In this document: positions 43,590-53,782 of the stretch, one piece after another
Layout: the number at the start of each line of letters is the position of its first letter
Position numbering within the stretch: position 1 is the first letter of the stretch
Origin: Molanna angustata
Lineage: Eukaryota > Arthropoda > Insecta > Trichoptera > Molannidae
NCBI GenBank assembly: GCA_963576475.1
Contig: OY754978.1
Span: 19,413,678-19,477,677 of the forward strand
Direction: 5' to 3'
Length of the DNA: 64,000 bases
Notes under the pieces: generated by a model
Databases searched by the model: none
Seen by the model: the letters and a program-made list of their open reading frames with translations, nothing else
What the model was told of the DNA's origin: nothing
Program-made: the position numbers and the translations under genes

Positions 43590-43990
43590 AATACTTCAAA
43601 ATGTGTCATAATAACGTTATTATAATGAATTCCTTACATCCTGTGCAAGTATTGGTGTCAGAGCCGAATATAATTTCGTTTCAAAATTTTGAAACAAGAA
43701 TTGCACAAAAGCTAATAAAACATCTTCAAAATGTAGATATCATAATAACGTTATTATAATAAATTATTTAATCCTGTGCAAGTATTGGTTTTAGTGCCCA
43801 ATGTAATTTCGTTCCCAAAATTGTGAAACAAGAATTGCGCGAAAGCTAATAAAACATCTTCAAAGTGTATCATAATAACGTAATAATAATATTTTTTTAC
43901 ATCCTGTGCAAGTATTGGTTTTAATGCCGAATTCAATTTCGTCCCAAAATCGTGACGCAAGAATTGCACGAAAGCTAATAAAACATATTT
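43590..43990 (+). repeat. Minisatellite, three units of about 130 bp
   Basis: Units start at about 43592, 43721 and 43854. Each contains CATAATAACGTTATTATAAT-like sequence, TCCTGTGCAAGTATTGGT, CCGAATATAATTTCGT and GAATTGCACAAAAGCTAATA with moderate divergence. The short frames that cross it (43754-44054, minus) are by-products of the repetition. Confidence 0.85.
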
Positions 43991-44309
43991 CTTCGTCTCT
44001 AGAACTCGATGCCAGGACGTTGGAATACAAGTCAAACAGATAGCCATTATACAACGGCGATCATTTATATTTTTGTGATCATGTTATTAGAGCGAAGTAG
44101 ATCTTAGTGTTAAAGCGAACTTGATTATATATTCAAGAGAACATTCAAACGGAATTTCATATTAATTTGTTAAAATCAAATTTTGTCCGTTTCGCTTTAT
44201 GGCAACGAAATACGTCTTAGAACGAGGATAGGAAAAGCAATAAAAACATTTTTTTATTTACCTACTCCGTCTCAATTCAATATTTAAGGATCGAATAACT
44301 CTCTGGGAA
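43991..44309. other. Unassigned sequence
   Basis: No recognisable gene or repeat. Confidence 0.35.
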
Positions 44310-44600
44310 AAAAAATTGTTCCTTAAACTAGTAAATACTGTACCTATATAATGTGTATAAGAATGCAATTTTCTGGCATGCCCAATGGCTACTGGCCAGT
44401 ATGATTGAGAAATTCTTAATGAACGAACCCACCTAGAGGACAACGCGAAGGAGTTTGTGGCTTTCTGGGTCCGACTTTCTGGGCTTTCTGTCGTGTTGAC
44501 CGACACGACAAGAAGAAGAAGAAGGTGAATGAAATACGTTCTAGCAGGATTCGAACCCGTGTTCACTGGATTATTAATCTAGAGAACTTCCACAGCAATT
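44310..44600. repeat. Possible retroposon tail plus tRNA-like remnant
   Basis: 44370-44505 is GC-richer than its flanks and ends in AAGAAGAAGAAGAAGG at 44509-44525, resembling the (GAA)n tails of SINE D and RTE. Immediately after, the minus strand of 44540-44600 reads TTAATAATCCAGTG and GGGTTCGAATCCTGC, a tRNA-like T-arm and B box. The parent families are not recognised. Confidence 0.4.
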
Positions 44601-46220
44601 AGTAGTCCATTTGCTTACCTAAATGAAATATTAACGACTTCTATAAAATGATTTATCGAAGAAACCAACAATACTTAAAAAAACGATTAGATAGAAGCTG
44701 ATGCAGTGTCAACGAACTAGTAAAACATGGACATTACCGCTTCTGTTCGTGTGGTAAGTACATACTTAGGTACAGAACAACGGGTCTAAATGACGTCCGG
44801 AAAAAAAACGGGATGCTAATAGAAATAAACATTCCTTGAAACGTTAATGACCTACACAGTGGCACGCATTTATGGCCCGATCGTAAAAACCTCTGTCAAA
44901 TGTTAATCTTATTTGTTGTTCAATTCTTTCACCTCAAACAACCATGTGTCATCGCAAGCTCCCGGAGGGCCACGATTGGTCGTTTGGGCGTAAAATGGCG
45001 ATACAACTGTCAGAATGTATTAAAGAACTTTACGCATGCTGGTACATGTCAACGGTTAATGTACATTTGTGGGATATTTAAAGATCATCTCGAAATGTTT
45101 AAACGTAAATCCGATATTAACAGGCCTTTTTTATGGCCGTTCATAAATATGTACCAATGATAAGTAATTATATAGAATGGTGGACCGGTAGTAACTACGA
45201 CTAAGGCTAGTATTACAAAAGATTCTGTTAAGAAACCGTTCCATGCCGTTCGTTCGTTACTCTTCTATCAAAAATGAAAATATATCTACGAATCTCAACA
45301 GGATCTTACTGGAGTTTATTGTTATTTTAGAGTAATTGTTTTTATATAAACTTGAAAAACGTATTACTACAGTAATAGGTATAATTTTTACCATTGTAAA
45401 AAATCTAGATAGATTATTAGATCTACAAATAAACGATATCTCAATCGCCAAAATCAAAATTCAATAACTCAAGTATTTGCGTGTCAATACATAATAATAA
45501 TGATGAAATATGGACCGGTATGATATTCATTCTTTTACGATTAATTTTGATTTTTTTTCCCAAAAGGATGGAAAGATGAGTAAGAAGAACGGAAAAAAAT
45601 GATAATTAAAAATATTATAGTTATACGTCATATTATTATGCGCACTGAAAGGAGCAGTATCTATCACTCAAAATTTCCTAAGAAAACTCTAATAATACCA
45701 GCCTAAAGGGCCTAGGCCTAGCGGATACAATGTTTAATGTTCCTGCTTAATAGGTTATTAATTCCCATACATTGTAGCTACATCGATACAATGTTGACAC
45801 TTTATTACTTTAAAAAAGCAAAGAATCTTTATTTAAATCATTAAAACCATTGCATGGAAGCGTATGTTGCTAATGATGATCTGCAATAAATAGGTATACC
45901 TTGCGTATTTAATGGTATAGTTTATTTTATGGGAATGTTCATTAACTGCATTGAAGATAAAATATTTATTAATTTTAATTTCCACTTATATGTCTTGTAT
46001 AAGGTTTTTGTAAAAAAAGTCATAATTCTTTGATTTATATATATATTTATACCATCTACATATAATCGTTTTTCTTTTCAAATTATGTATACGTACCTAA
46101 TATTAGTGCAATCCCTAGTCATAACCAACTTTACTTTGAACTTCAAAGAACCTAAATTCAATGGCATAGCTAGAAATGTTTGGCCCTCATGCAATGATTA
46201 ACTAAGGGGCCATAACATAA
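44601..46220. other. Unassigned sequence
   Basis: About 1.6 kb without a supportable gene. The 86-codon frame at 44900-45160 lies in slightly GC-richer DNA but resembles nothing known to me. No repeat copies were recognised. Confidence 0.3.
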
Positions 46221-46224
46221 TTTT

Positions 46225-46510
46225 AAAAATATATTTATTTATTTATTTATTTATTTTAATCTTTTTGTAAATATAATTAGTACACTGGCGGGCTTATTGC
46301 CTAATGGCAATTTCTTCCAACCAACCAGAGTGAATGTTAAGTATACAATGTGTACTATGGCAATCAGTTAATCATATTACTAAATAATAAAAAAATACAG
46401 CAGAAGAAAAGTAAAAAAAAAAAACAATAAGAACAATTCATAGCAATGATAGGAAAACTAAAGGATAAGGAAAGGAAGAGGAGAGGAAGATGTAATCAGG
46501 TGTTGTCAGA
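46225..46510 (-). repeat. LINE F 3'-UTR with A-rich tail
   Basis: The reversed tail TTTATTTATTTATTTATTTT (46234-46256) is followed by GGCGGGCTTATTGCCTAATG, TTTCTTCCAACCAACC and the purine-rich GGAAAGGAAGAGGAG block. No coding end. Confidence 0.7.
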
Positions 46511-46915
46511 TAAATATTTTTGGCATAATTTATTATATTTACTATTGCTACAACATATTTGCACATAATAAATATTCTCATAACAGCAAATATGAAAATA
46601 AATTAGAAAAATGTCCTTCAAAAAACATTCCTTCATTCTTGTTTTCATACATGTGCGAAATTACTAACGGTTTTTTTGAAGATCTATTTTTTGAAAATAC
46701 TATCTAAATATTATGTTGGATCTGTTTGAGCTAGAATTTTTAAATAAAAGATAATTATTTTTTTATTGATTATTCGGGTCCCTTTTCAAGCTGGTGCCTC
46801 GTGTCTTGCATGACTCTGATGTTAGGTAGCTGCGCCACTGTCTACGTTACAAAATTTGCAGCGTTTTATTTTCATATCTTCTTAAATTAAATACCTACTA
46901 TCTCTGAAAATTTAT
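46511..46915. other. Unassigned AT-rich sequence
   Basis: No recognisable feature; possibly more of the upstream LINE F copy. Confidence 0.3.
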
Positions 46916-46962
46916 TTTTTTGAATATATCACTGAAACAAGTACATATCATCTCCATATATT

Positions 46963-48476
46963 CCCTAAACCAGGAGTTCCCAACCATTTTGTACTCTAGA
47001 GCACATTATAAAATATCAGTAGGGTGGCGGGCACCACCTATTTATAATCGACAAACTCCTTCCATAACTTCTCATTTTCCCATAATTTATTTTCTTATAT
47101 TCATAATTTATTAATAAATAATTAACAATTTTTCCCGACGTGAGGTATCGTCTTAAATCTCCCTGGGTTGTTCCAGACTTTTGGACTTCCCAATTTTTCA
47201 CAGGACACGGAAACTTTAAAAGTTATCTTCACCGATTTAACATTGCCTCCTCTGCTTCATGTCATTTCTGTCAATACCCGGACCAAACTTCGGAACATAT
47301 CCTTTGGGAATGTTGACTACCAATGGTGTCCTCATATAGATCGGAGCTCCTCGTTGCTGTCCGTGGGCCTCTTCAAGGTCCCATTGGTCATGCGGATTTT
47401 GTGATCTCGAAGAAAAATTATAAAGCTTTTAAGGTTTTCTGTCATAGATATGGTGCCTTACTTTTAGAAGATTCCCGTTAAATTAATTATTTCCAGAGAC
47501 CTTGGTCACTTCTCTGATGGTCTGCATGTGGGGGGATCTGAGGTCATAGACAGTCCACGGGTGTGAATTTTCTATTCGCACTCGTTGATTGTTTCTTTTT
47601 GCACTATGGTGCCGAGATTGCTAATCTAGAGGGCTCCATGAGCTACTTTTCGTGCTATGCATTTTTTTTTGTCGTTCACTTAGCGTTCTGTGAAGGGGCC
47701 GATTACAGTCCCCATAGGCAGAGCGGGTGGTGGTGGGAGTAGCGAAAATAAATAATTAACAAAAATGTTTCAAAATAATAAAATTATTATTCAAATCGCA
47801 TATACACAGAGAAATGTATATACAAAACCTAAACAAAAAACACAAATATAGAGAAAACATTTTATAAAAAAATATAATATCAATATGGCAATGTTATCTT
47901 TAGCATTGCATATCGTTGTCCAGTGCCTCATAATTAGGAGAGTATGACGATAATCCTGTTAGCAAACAATTAGGTATAAACAATCATAAACGGCAAGTAC
48001 TGTCAGCAAAGGAACCACTCGTACATACAATATCGCAAACACACGAACGTATGTTTGCGATATTTTTTTTCATTTCTTGACTGGTTAATTGGTTATTTAT
48101 TTTATTATTTATGTTTTATTTCAATCCTGTTTATTCTTCCTCCTGCTATAACTAATGTTCTTTTTCTTCATAAAGTATTTTATTGTTAACCATTTATGGA
48201 AAATTTGCTGGTTTATTTGATTATTATTTTGTACCATTACAATTTATTAATAAAACTGTATGTTTCCTTGATAAATAAATAAAAAAAAATTTAATAACCT
48301 AGGTACCTAGGCACTCAAAAAATTAAAACTCTAACAAATAAATAAAAATAATTCACATTTTTAATTAATTCTCTATGAAAAAAATCTGTCTTTGTCGAAT
48401 AGTGGCGGACACATACGAATCGTTCCGTGGGCGCCATGGTGCCCGCGGGCACGGGTCGGGAACCTCTGCCCTAAAC
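46963..48476. mobile_element. Non-autonomous hAT-type DNA transposon with 8-bp target duplication
   Basis: The element is 46971-48468 (1498 bp). The flanks are identical 8-bp repeats, CCCTAAAC at 46963-46970 and 48469-48476. The terminal inverted repeats are CAGGAGTTCCCAACC (left) and, inverted from the right end, CAGAGGTTCCCGACC. An 8-bp duplication and CAG-rGGTTCCC-type ends are diagnostic of the hAT superfamily. No transposase is encoded. The right subterminal region is GC-rich and includes the perfect palindrome GTGCCCGCGGGCAC (48439-48452). 47129-47746 is a later LINE insertion, so the original element was about 865 bp. Confidence 0.85.
47113..47762 (+). mobile_element. R1-like LINE 3' end nested in the hAT element, with perfect 16-bp target duplication
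   Basis: The flanks AATAAATAATTAACAA at 47113-47128 and 47747-47762 are identical. The insert (47129-47746) reads VVPDFWTSQFFTGHGNFKSY, then LHRFNIASSASCHFCQ, YPDQTSEHILWEC, a TGA, and SSYRSELLVAVRGPLQGPIG, ending GALLLEDSR with a stop. C-x2-C-(x)n-H-x4-C preceded by T-G-H-G-x-F is the C-terminal zinc-knuckle region of R1-clade proteins. The 3' end GGGTGGTGGTGG then AGTAGCGAAA has no A tail. One premature stop follows the last cysteine. Confidence 0.85.
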
Positions 48477-48590
48477 TAAGCATAAATTCTTGTACGTTAT
48501 AGGTGAACGAAATCGGTCGTGACAGGAATCGAGCTCGCGACCACTGGATTACTAATCCAGCGCGCTAACCGCTCTGCCCCCCATCTATTT

Positions 48591-49735
48591 ATCTTTATTT
48601 TCGATATTTGAAATGGATTCCTCGATTATTTTGTCGTGGATTTTTTTTCCTTCTTTGCTTAAATCAATTGGGTACACTCAGTTCATAAACTTACAATACG
48701 GACGTTCTTGTTATATTTTCGATACAATGTTTTTATTTACAAAAAAATAATGATTGTCACTACGTTACATGAAAGATTCAATAATAGAGATAATGTATGT
48801 ATAATGTATAGTATGTCCCGTCAAAGGCAATCGATGTCGTATGAATTGTATCAGGGGAACATGCTCCAGGAAGAATTTTTATCCGTTATTATTATCTATT
48901 TCAGTCTGAAAGCGTTATTCTGTAATACTAAACGTCAAAAGACTTTCGGCGTAAGACCGATAAATCTCGGTAGGCGGCCACCGAACAATGTTGCTTTCAT
49001 TCCAGCGTCGTAATAAACTTCAACAAAGTATGGCGAGAAAATAAAATGAGACATTTTTTTTTCCTTTCACGACATATGCTCCTGTTAACGAAATCCAGTT
49101 TACGCTCCGCGATGTTTACCAAAATCTATGCAAAAAATATTAAAATATTTTATTACATACAAACAATACCTAGATACATAGAAAAATATAACATAATTTG
49201 CAATTTGTTTATGAAATATTTGTTATGTTTTCGATCAACGCGTAAGAATCAAACAATAAAAAAATTGAAAAAAAAAAATTTTCATTGGCAGACAATAAAA
49301 AAATGTAGGCATGTGTTTATTTTCTTACATAATCGTCGATTTCTGTTAAAGTTAGAAACGAAACTTAGAAAGTAAGAAAGGACAATGAAAAAATAGCACA
49401 ATATTCAGAATTAACAATACACTTTGCATCGAACCTGTTATTTGTTTTTAATTTTACATGTTTTACTGAAACTTGTTTTACTTTTTAAAAAATGCCCGAC
49501 GGTACCATAATTATTTATTACATTCGCGTACCTAATTATTTTTTAAAATATTCAAGCCATTCTAGAGCCCCATTATTATCTAAGTAATAGGACAAAATTT
49601 ATAAAATTGAATCAAATAAATGCGTAGGCAATACAGGATCAATAATGTCCAGTACTTATAAGTATCGCCGTTCAACTAAGGGTTAAATATATTGTTTTAT
49701 TCATACAATACATGAAATTGTAAATAACTTAAAAA
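48591..49735. other. Unassigned sequence
   Basis: Two open frames of about 100 codons occur (48708-49013 and 49046-49375, plus). The first ends FGVRPINLGRRPPNNVAFIP in less AT-rich DNA; the second is K/F/I-rich and looks like chance. No family was recognised for either. Confidence 0.3.
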
Positions 49736-49739
49736 CTTA

Positions 49740-49978
49740 TCACCTCAGATGGTTGGGGCGTCTGCAGCGAATGGAGGAGAAGAAGATTCTCAACATACGA
49801 CCATGAGAGGCAAAACGTGGGAAGGCCCAAATTAAGGTGGATGGATGGTGTAGAAAGGAACTTGAAGCAATCAGTGTGACTAATTGGAAGGTAAGGGCGA
49901 TGGACCGGGAGGAATGGCGGAAATTTCTTTAGGAGGCCAAGGCTCATGATAGGCAAAGGTCCATTAAACTGTAAATAA
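49740..49978 (+). pseudogene. RTE-type LINE C-terminal relic
   Basis: Reads LRWLGRLQRMEEKKILN, then, after frameshifts, GRPKLRWMDGVERNLKQS, TNWKVRAMDREEWRKF, a TAG, and EAKAHDRQRSIKL with a stop. Same architecture as 31398-31786 (R-W-x-G-x-(V/L)-x-R-M, G-R-P-K-x-R-W, W-x-x-x-A-x-D-R-x-x-W, E-A-K). Stops and frameshifts show decay. Confidence 0.7.
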
Positions 49979-50004
49979 TTGCATAGTTTTGTATTTGGAA
50001 AAAA

Positions 50005-50095
50005 AAATATTTATTTATTTATCTTCTTGTACATAATATAAACTAATATAATGCACACTAGCGGGCTTATTGCCATTATATAATTTCATAAATTA
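50005..50095 (-). repeat. LINE F 3' end fragment
   Basis: AATATTTATTTATTTATC, TTGTACATAATATAAAC, AATGCACACTAGCGGGC and TTATTGCCATTATA equal the beginning of the reversed F copy at 24195-24265. It starts just after the RTE fragment. Confidence 0.6.
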
Positions 50096-50860
50096 AATAC
50101 ATCATAAATTTATAAGTTAATGATTTTTCATAATTTTATTGCATTTATTATAAAACTGATTTGGTTATTAATCTGATATTAAACTTTTTTGTCCTTAGTA
50201 AGACTATGATTATGACAAGAATTAAATTAAAATATCTTGTGCAATTATAGGGGTTGCGGTTAATAGATGCTAGTAGGTACCTAATAATTATCACGTTATG
50301 TCCCCTTTTGCGGTTGGGTAACTACCTATATACGACACTATAGTCTATAGGTACCGAATGGTGTGAGAGCAAATTTCAAATTTGAAAAGTTGAGTAAAAA
50401 CATTAAATTATCCAAACGGTTATGACTTTGAGGGGTTGAAATAATAATTGTACTTTGGTATTATCATCCACATTTGATAATTACATCACCACCGATTTTG
50501 TACATACAATGCAAAGAAAGGGATGACCATATTCGATAGTATCGCGAAATCTTTTCGATACTTGGGCAAATTTACGTTCGATCCATTTGTTATCCATTTG
50601 TTAATATCATCATATCCCAAAAGATTTCTTATGACTAATAATGGATTGTTGAACGAATAACTTATATATTGTATTTCATTTAATATAGGTAATCCAAATT
50701 TAAACAATCGATGATAGAAATTATATGCTCATAGTAGTCATCCTAATATCAATTGTTATCTTTTGAACATTTTAACGTTCTCTCCTCGTTAACTCAATAC
50801 CTACTGGTTGAGCAATATACTCATTTACAAAAATTATTGCGTAATTTGTTTTTGGAATTA
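50096..50860. other. Unassigned AT-rich sequence
   Basis: No recognisable gene or repeat. Confidence 0.35.
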
Positions 50861-51430
50861 TCTATTTCTAACAGGTCAACTGTGGGACCGGTCTGCCATC
50901 TGTGAATTGGATAGTCACTTATTTGTTATGCTTTCTCGACGTCTGAGCAACACAGGTGGGCGGATATGGTTTGAGCCATGGATATGGACAAGACTACAGA
51001 TTTTGACCAGTTGTCGCACGTCAGCGGTTCCGTGTATTGACACATTTCGTCCTAGACCAAGTTATGTCTTTTCGAAATAGCCATAATTTACTTGTGCTTT
51101 TTTTAATTACGCCGCTTGAAGCTATCAGGCAATAATCTAATTTGCTATACACCTTTTAATTAATATTTCATAACATTTATCGTTATTGTCAAAATATTCG
51201 AGAGGAATTGTTGTATGACCGCATGGTGAAGTGCGTTCAGACTTGCTAAGTGGACGAACCATCATCTCCACAAGACCACCAGAGACCGGAGATACGAGAT
51301 CTGTGCCTGGGAAGATTGGAGAATCGTCACAGGTAAGTGGCTGTCTTATATTCGCAGATGGATTTACAGGCTTTCTTTGGTTGACTTGTTGACACATAAT
51401 AGAATTCCAACCCCAACAAACTGAGCGAGA
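50861..51430. other. GC-richer sequence with short open frames, unidentified
   Basis: 50875-51065 is open on the plus strand after a TTTCTAACAG acceptor-like site (GQLWDRSAICELDSHL, then WTRLQILTSCRTSAV) and resembles nothing I know. 51250-51330 is open on plus (IISTRPPETGDTRSVPGKIG, ESSQ) just before the donor-like CAGGTAAGT, and open on minus for 87 codons from 51397. Either could be old exon or repeat; evidence is insufficient for a gene call. Confidence 0.25.
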
Positions 51431-51840
51431 AGTTACGCCCCCGCTTATTCACCTACTATTTCTAAAAAAAGTTTAGTTTTGTGGTTTTTCTTTAAAATGA
51501 AAACTGAATAGTCGGTATGTATGGTATGTAATCGGTTTATATTGTTGGCTGGTTGGTAAATAAATAATTTTAAAAAATCATCATAATCTTGACTGTTCTC
51601 GGTGGGCCTCGGAAGAATCCAGAAGCCTTTTCCATTCTTTGTTTCTGTTACTTTAGTCTTCCTGTTATTTGTTAGTATCATCGCAGTTTGGGTCTTCTTG
51701 TATGTAGCCTTATTCTTGACACTCGAATTCAATCCTAATTTTGAATTATCGTCTAGATCTTACTTTCCTGTCGTCAGCTTAAATTCAAATGATCTTCTAT
51801 TATGATTAAAACATATCTACCTGCCGCATTATTTTCCTTT
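51431..51840 (-). other. Unidentified 95-codon open frame region
   Basis: The minus strand from 51732 to 51445 is open and contains TYKKTQTAMILTNNRKTKVT and GFWILPRPTENSQDYDDFLK. The composition is less AT-rich than the flanks. The phrase around ILTNNRKT recalls the linker before the C-terminus of some transposases, but the likeness is too weak to name a family. No partner sequence is visible. Confidence 0.25.
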
Positions 51841-51844
51841 ACAA

Positions 51845-51975
51845 AGGTAGGTTCTTTTTAGGATCGGATTTGCAGCCAAGAGTATGCTGGTCTTCTTTGT
51901 CCACGTGATGTGGAGATTGTGAGGTATTTAACTAGGATATCGTCGTCCATTCCTATAACATGACCTTGATAATAA
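51845..51975 (-). pseudogene. LINE C-terminal relic, RTE-like
   Basis: On the minus strand one frame reads GHVIGMDDDILVKYLTISTS, then RGQRRPAYSWLQI. G-H-V-x-x-M-(D/E)-D-x-x-(L/V)-(V/P)-K followed by R-G-x-R-(R/K)-P resembles the RTE tail. It ends at the TAATAATAATAAT run at 51970-51988. Confidence 0.4.
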
Positions 51976-52335
51976 TAATAATAATAATTAGAATATATAA
52001 AGCGCCGTTTAGTGATACAAGATCACTCCAAGGGCGCTGTGGCTTATTTGTTGGCTCTACTTAACAAAGCAGTCTTAAGTAATTTACTGAAGGTGTCAAC
52101 GCTCTGAGCTCCACGTATATCAGGGGGCAATTCATCCCATTTTAAAGGCCCGTTCACACTGAAACTCCGATCATAGTATGCAATTGATCACATAGTAGAT
52201 CACGTAATATTTTGTCTTATAGCTTTCTGTTGTAGAGGCGATGTTAACCATCACTATCTCTTACAGGATCGTACGCCGTTCTGATTATCCTTCTCTTAAA
52301 TACTGCTGATGAGTTCTTCAAGACTGTTCGTAAAT
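51970..52335. repeat. Probable LINE-derived non-coding remnant after a (TAA)n run
   Basis: After TAATAATAATAATAATTA (51970-51990) comes GC-balanced sequence including CTCCAAGGGCGCTGTGG, AAGCAGTCTTAAGTAA and GGGGGCAATTCATCCC. Its minus strand resembles the S-L-P-x-x-(I/V)-R type C-termini of LINEs only weakly. No protein can be claimed. Confidence 0.3.
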
Positions 52336-52336
52336 T

Positions 52337-53535
52337 TGGGCCTAGGTTGCGGCTCTAAGGGCCTAGGCAGTAAAGGCGGGGGTGGGCGGCCGACGCTGTT
52401 GTGCCCTCGTCAATTCTGTACTTAGAGAAGAGCAGGACGAACGCCTTTAGTCTCGCTCGGCAGTGACTCGTCAACTGTGGCGAATGTTGTTGTGTGGTTC
52501 GGGCACACCGCCGGCGCAGACGTCGGGTCAGACATCCTGTGTTGACAAATAGACGTCATATCTGACAGGTGATGATTGCGTCGGATGCCCCCGGTGTTAG
52601 CCCGCGGAACCTTCGGACGCCAACACGAGGACCGATGCGTCGGGATATAAGCCTAGGTTGCGGCTCTAAGGGCCCAGGCAGTAAAGGCGGGGGTGGGCGG
52701 CCGACGCTGTTGTGCCCTCGTCATTCTATACTTAGAGAAGAGCAGGACGGACGCCTCTAGTCTCGCTCGGCAGTTACTCGTCAACTGTGGCGAATGTTGT
52801 TGTGTGGTTCGGGCACACCGCCGGCGCAGACGTCGGGTCAGACATCCTGTGTTGACAACGAGACGTCAAATCTGACAGGTGATGATTGCGTCGGATGCCC
52901 CCGGTGTTAGCCCGCGGAACCTTCGGACGCCAACACGAGGACCGAGGGGTCGGGGTACAAGCCCCTCCGACTTGAAACGGAGTGTACTTAGCGGCCGATT
53001 TCGAGACCAATCGGAGGCCCTGACGTGTGTGGTTGGATTCTCGGGGGCAGTGGTTGAACCCGATGGATGGTGGATATTTTGTGTTTGTCCGATGTTGCGG
53101 CTGCGTCCGGTGGTGAACAGGGCCAATGAGCTCTATAGCGTCGCCGGCGTGGAAGTGGATCGCGATCTCCCTCGATGTTCGTAAATAACGGAACATATCT
53201 TGTGGGATTGTTGCCACCCAATGGTGTCCTTATAGATCGGAGCTTCTACTGCTGTCCGTGGGCCTCTTCAAGGTCCCATTGGTCATGCGGATTATGTGAT
53301 CTCGAAGAACAAATTTATAGCATTTAAGAAGATCTGTCATAATTATGGTGCTTTACTATTGATAGATTCACATTCCCAGATAGTCAATTGTTCTTTTTGC
53401 ACTACGGTGCTGAGATTACCAGCAATCTTGAGGGCTCCATAAGCTACTTTTCATGCTATGTTTTTTTTCTTGTAGCTCCTACAGCGTTCGGTGAAGGGAC
53501 CGATAACCTATATGTAGAGCGGGTGGTGGTGACGT
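52337..53535 (+). mobile_element. R1-like LINE, GC-rich, probably internally deleted
   Basis: The right part, 53186-53400, reads TEHILWDCCHPMV, then, after a TAG, AVRGPLQGPIGHADYVISKN and YGALLLIDSHS. It matches the R1-like tail nested at 47129-47746, and the 3' ends agree (GAGCGGGTGGTGGTG, then GTAGCGAAA). The left part (52337-53183) is strikingly GC-rich and holds two 311-bp tandem units followed by an open frame from 52879 to 53184 ending GVEVDRDLPRCS. The zinc-knuckle cysteines and all catalytic domains are absent between the two parts. I infer that 5' sequence was joined to the 3' end by deletion; two separate insertions are the alternative. Confidence 0.6.
52340..52963 (+). repeat. GC-rich tandem repeat, 2 x about 311 bp
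   Basis: Units start GCCTAGGTTGCGGCTC at 52340 and 52652. Both run through GGCGGGGGTGGGCGGCCG, AGACGTCGGGTCAGAC, ATGATTGCGTCGGATGCC and ACACGAGGACCGA. Roughly 60 percent GC against about 30 percent around. A few substitutions and one-base indels distinguish them. Their place at the 5' side of an R1-like 3' end recalls promoter monomers of some LINEs; this is inference. Confidence 0.85.
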
Positions 53536-53574
53536 AGCGAAAAAATTATTTTCGGCTCCATGTCACCTATTAAC

Positions 53575-53735
53575 CAATTTGCACTATGGTGCCCAGATCG
53601 CTAATATAGAGGACTCCATGAGCTACTTTTCTTGTTATGCATTTTTTCACTCAATCAGAGGAGTTCTGTGTAGGCATTAATTACTGTTCTCGTATGCAGA
53701 GCTGTTGATAGTGATAGTAGCAAAAAAATCACACG
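53575..53735 (+). mobile_element. R1-like LINE 3'-UTR, second tail in tandem
   Basis: TTTGCACTATGGTGCCCAG, CTAATATAGAGGACTCC, ATGAGCTACTTTTC, then GCAGAGCTG and GTAGCAAAAAAA repeat the 3'-UTR seen at 53395-53535 and 47610-47746. It follows the preceding copy in the same orientation, so two related ends lie in tandem. Confidence 0.7.
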
Positions 53736-53782
53736 TTTTATTTATTTATTTCTTACTTCTCGGGCAACTAACAGACACAATG

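Larger units (their letters stand above)
46921..48590 (-). mobile_element. SINE T split by a hAT-type element
   Basis: Minus strand. 48469-48588 carries the tRNA-Thr-like head (GGCAGAGCGGTTAGCGCG, CTGGATTAGTAATCCAG with loop AGT) and body TTCACCTATAACGTACAAG. The 3' end is at 46921-46970 (AACAAGTACATATCATC read on plus, TTCCCTAAAC). Joining 46970 to 48477 gives the normal SINE order GCTTAGTTTAGGGAATAT. The B box is mutated (CTCGATTCC). Confidence 0.8.

Noticed and set aside
43754..44054. 97-codon and 64-codon open frames with repeated LAFAQFL-like motifs
   Set aside because: The internal peptide repetition follows from the minisatellite.
48708..49375. Two open frames of about 100 codons as genes
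   Set aside because: No recognisable domain, no splice context, and the second has the amino-acid composition expected of AT-rich random DNA.
52774..53221. 147-codon open frame on the minus strand of the GC-rich block
   Set aside because: High GC content makes long chance frames likely, and the sense strand carries R1-like sequence.
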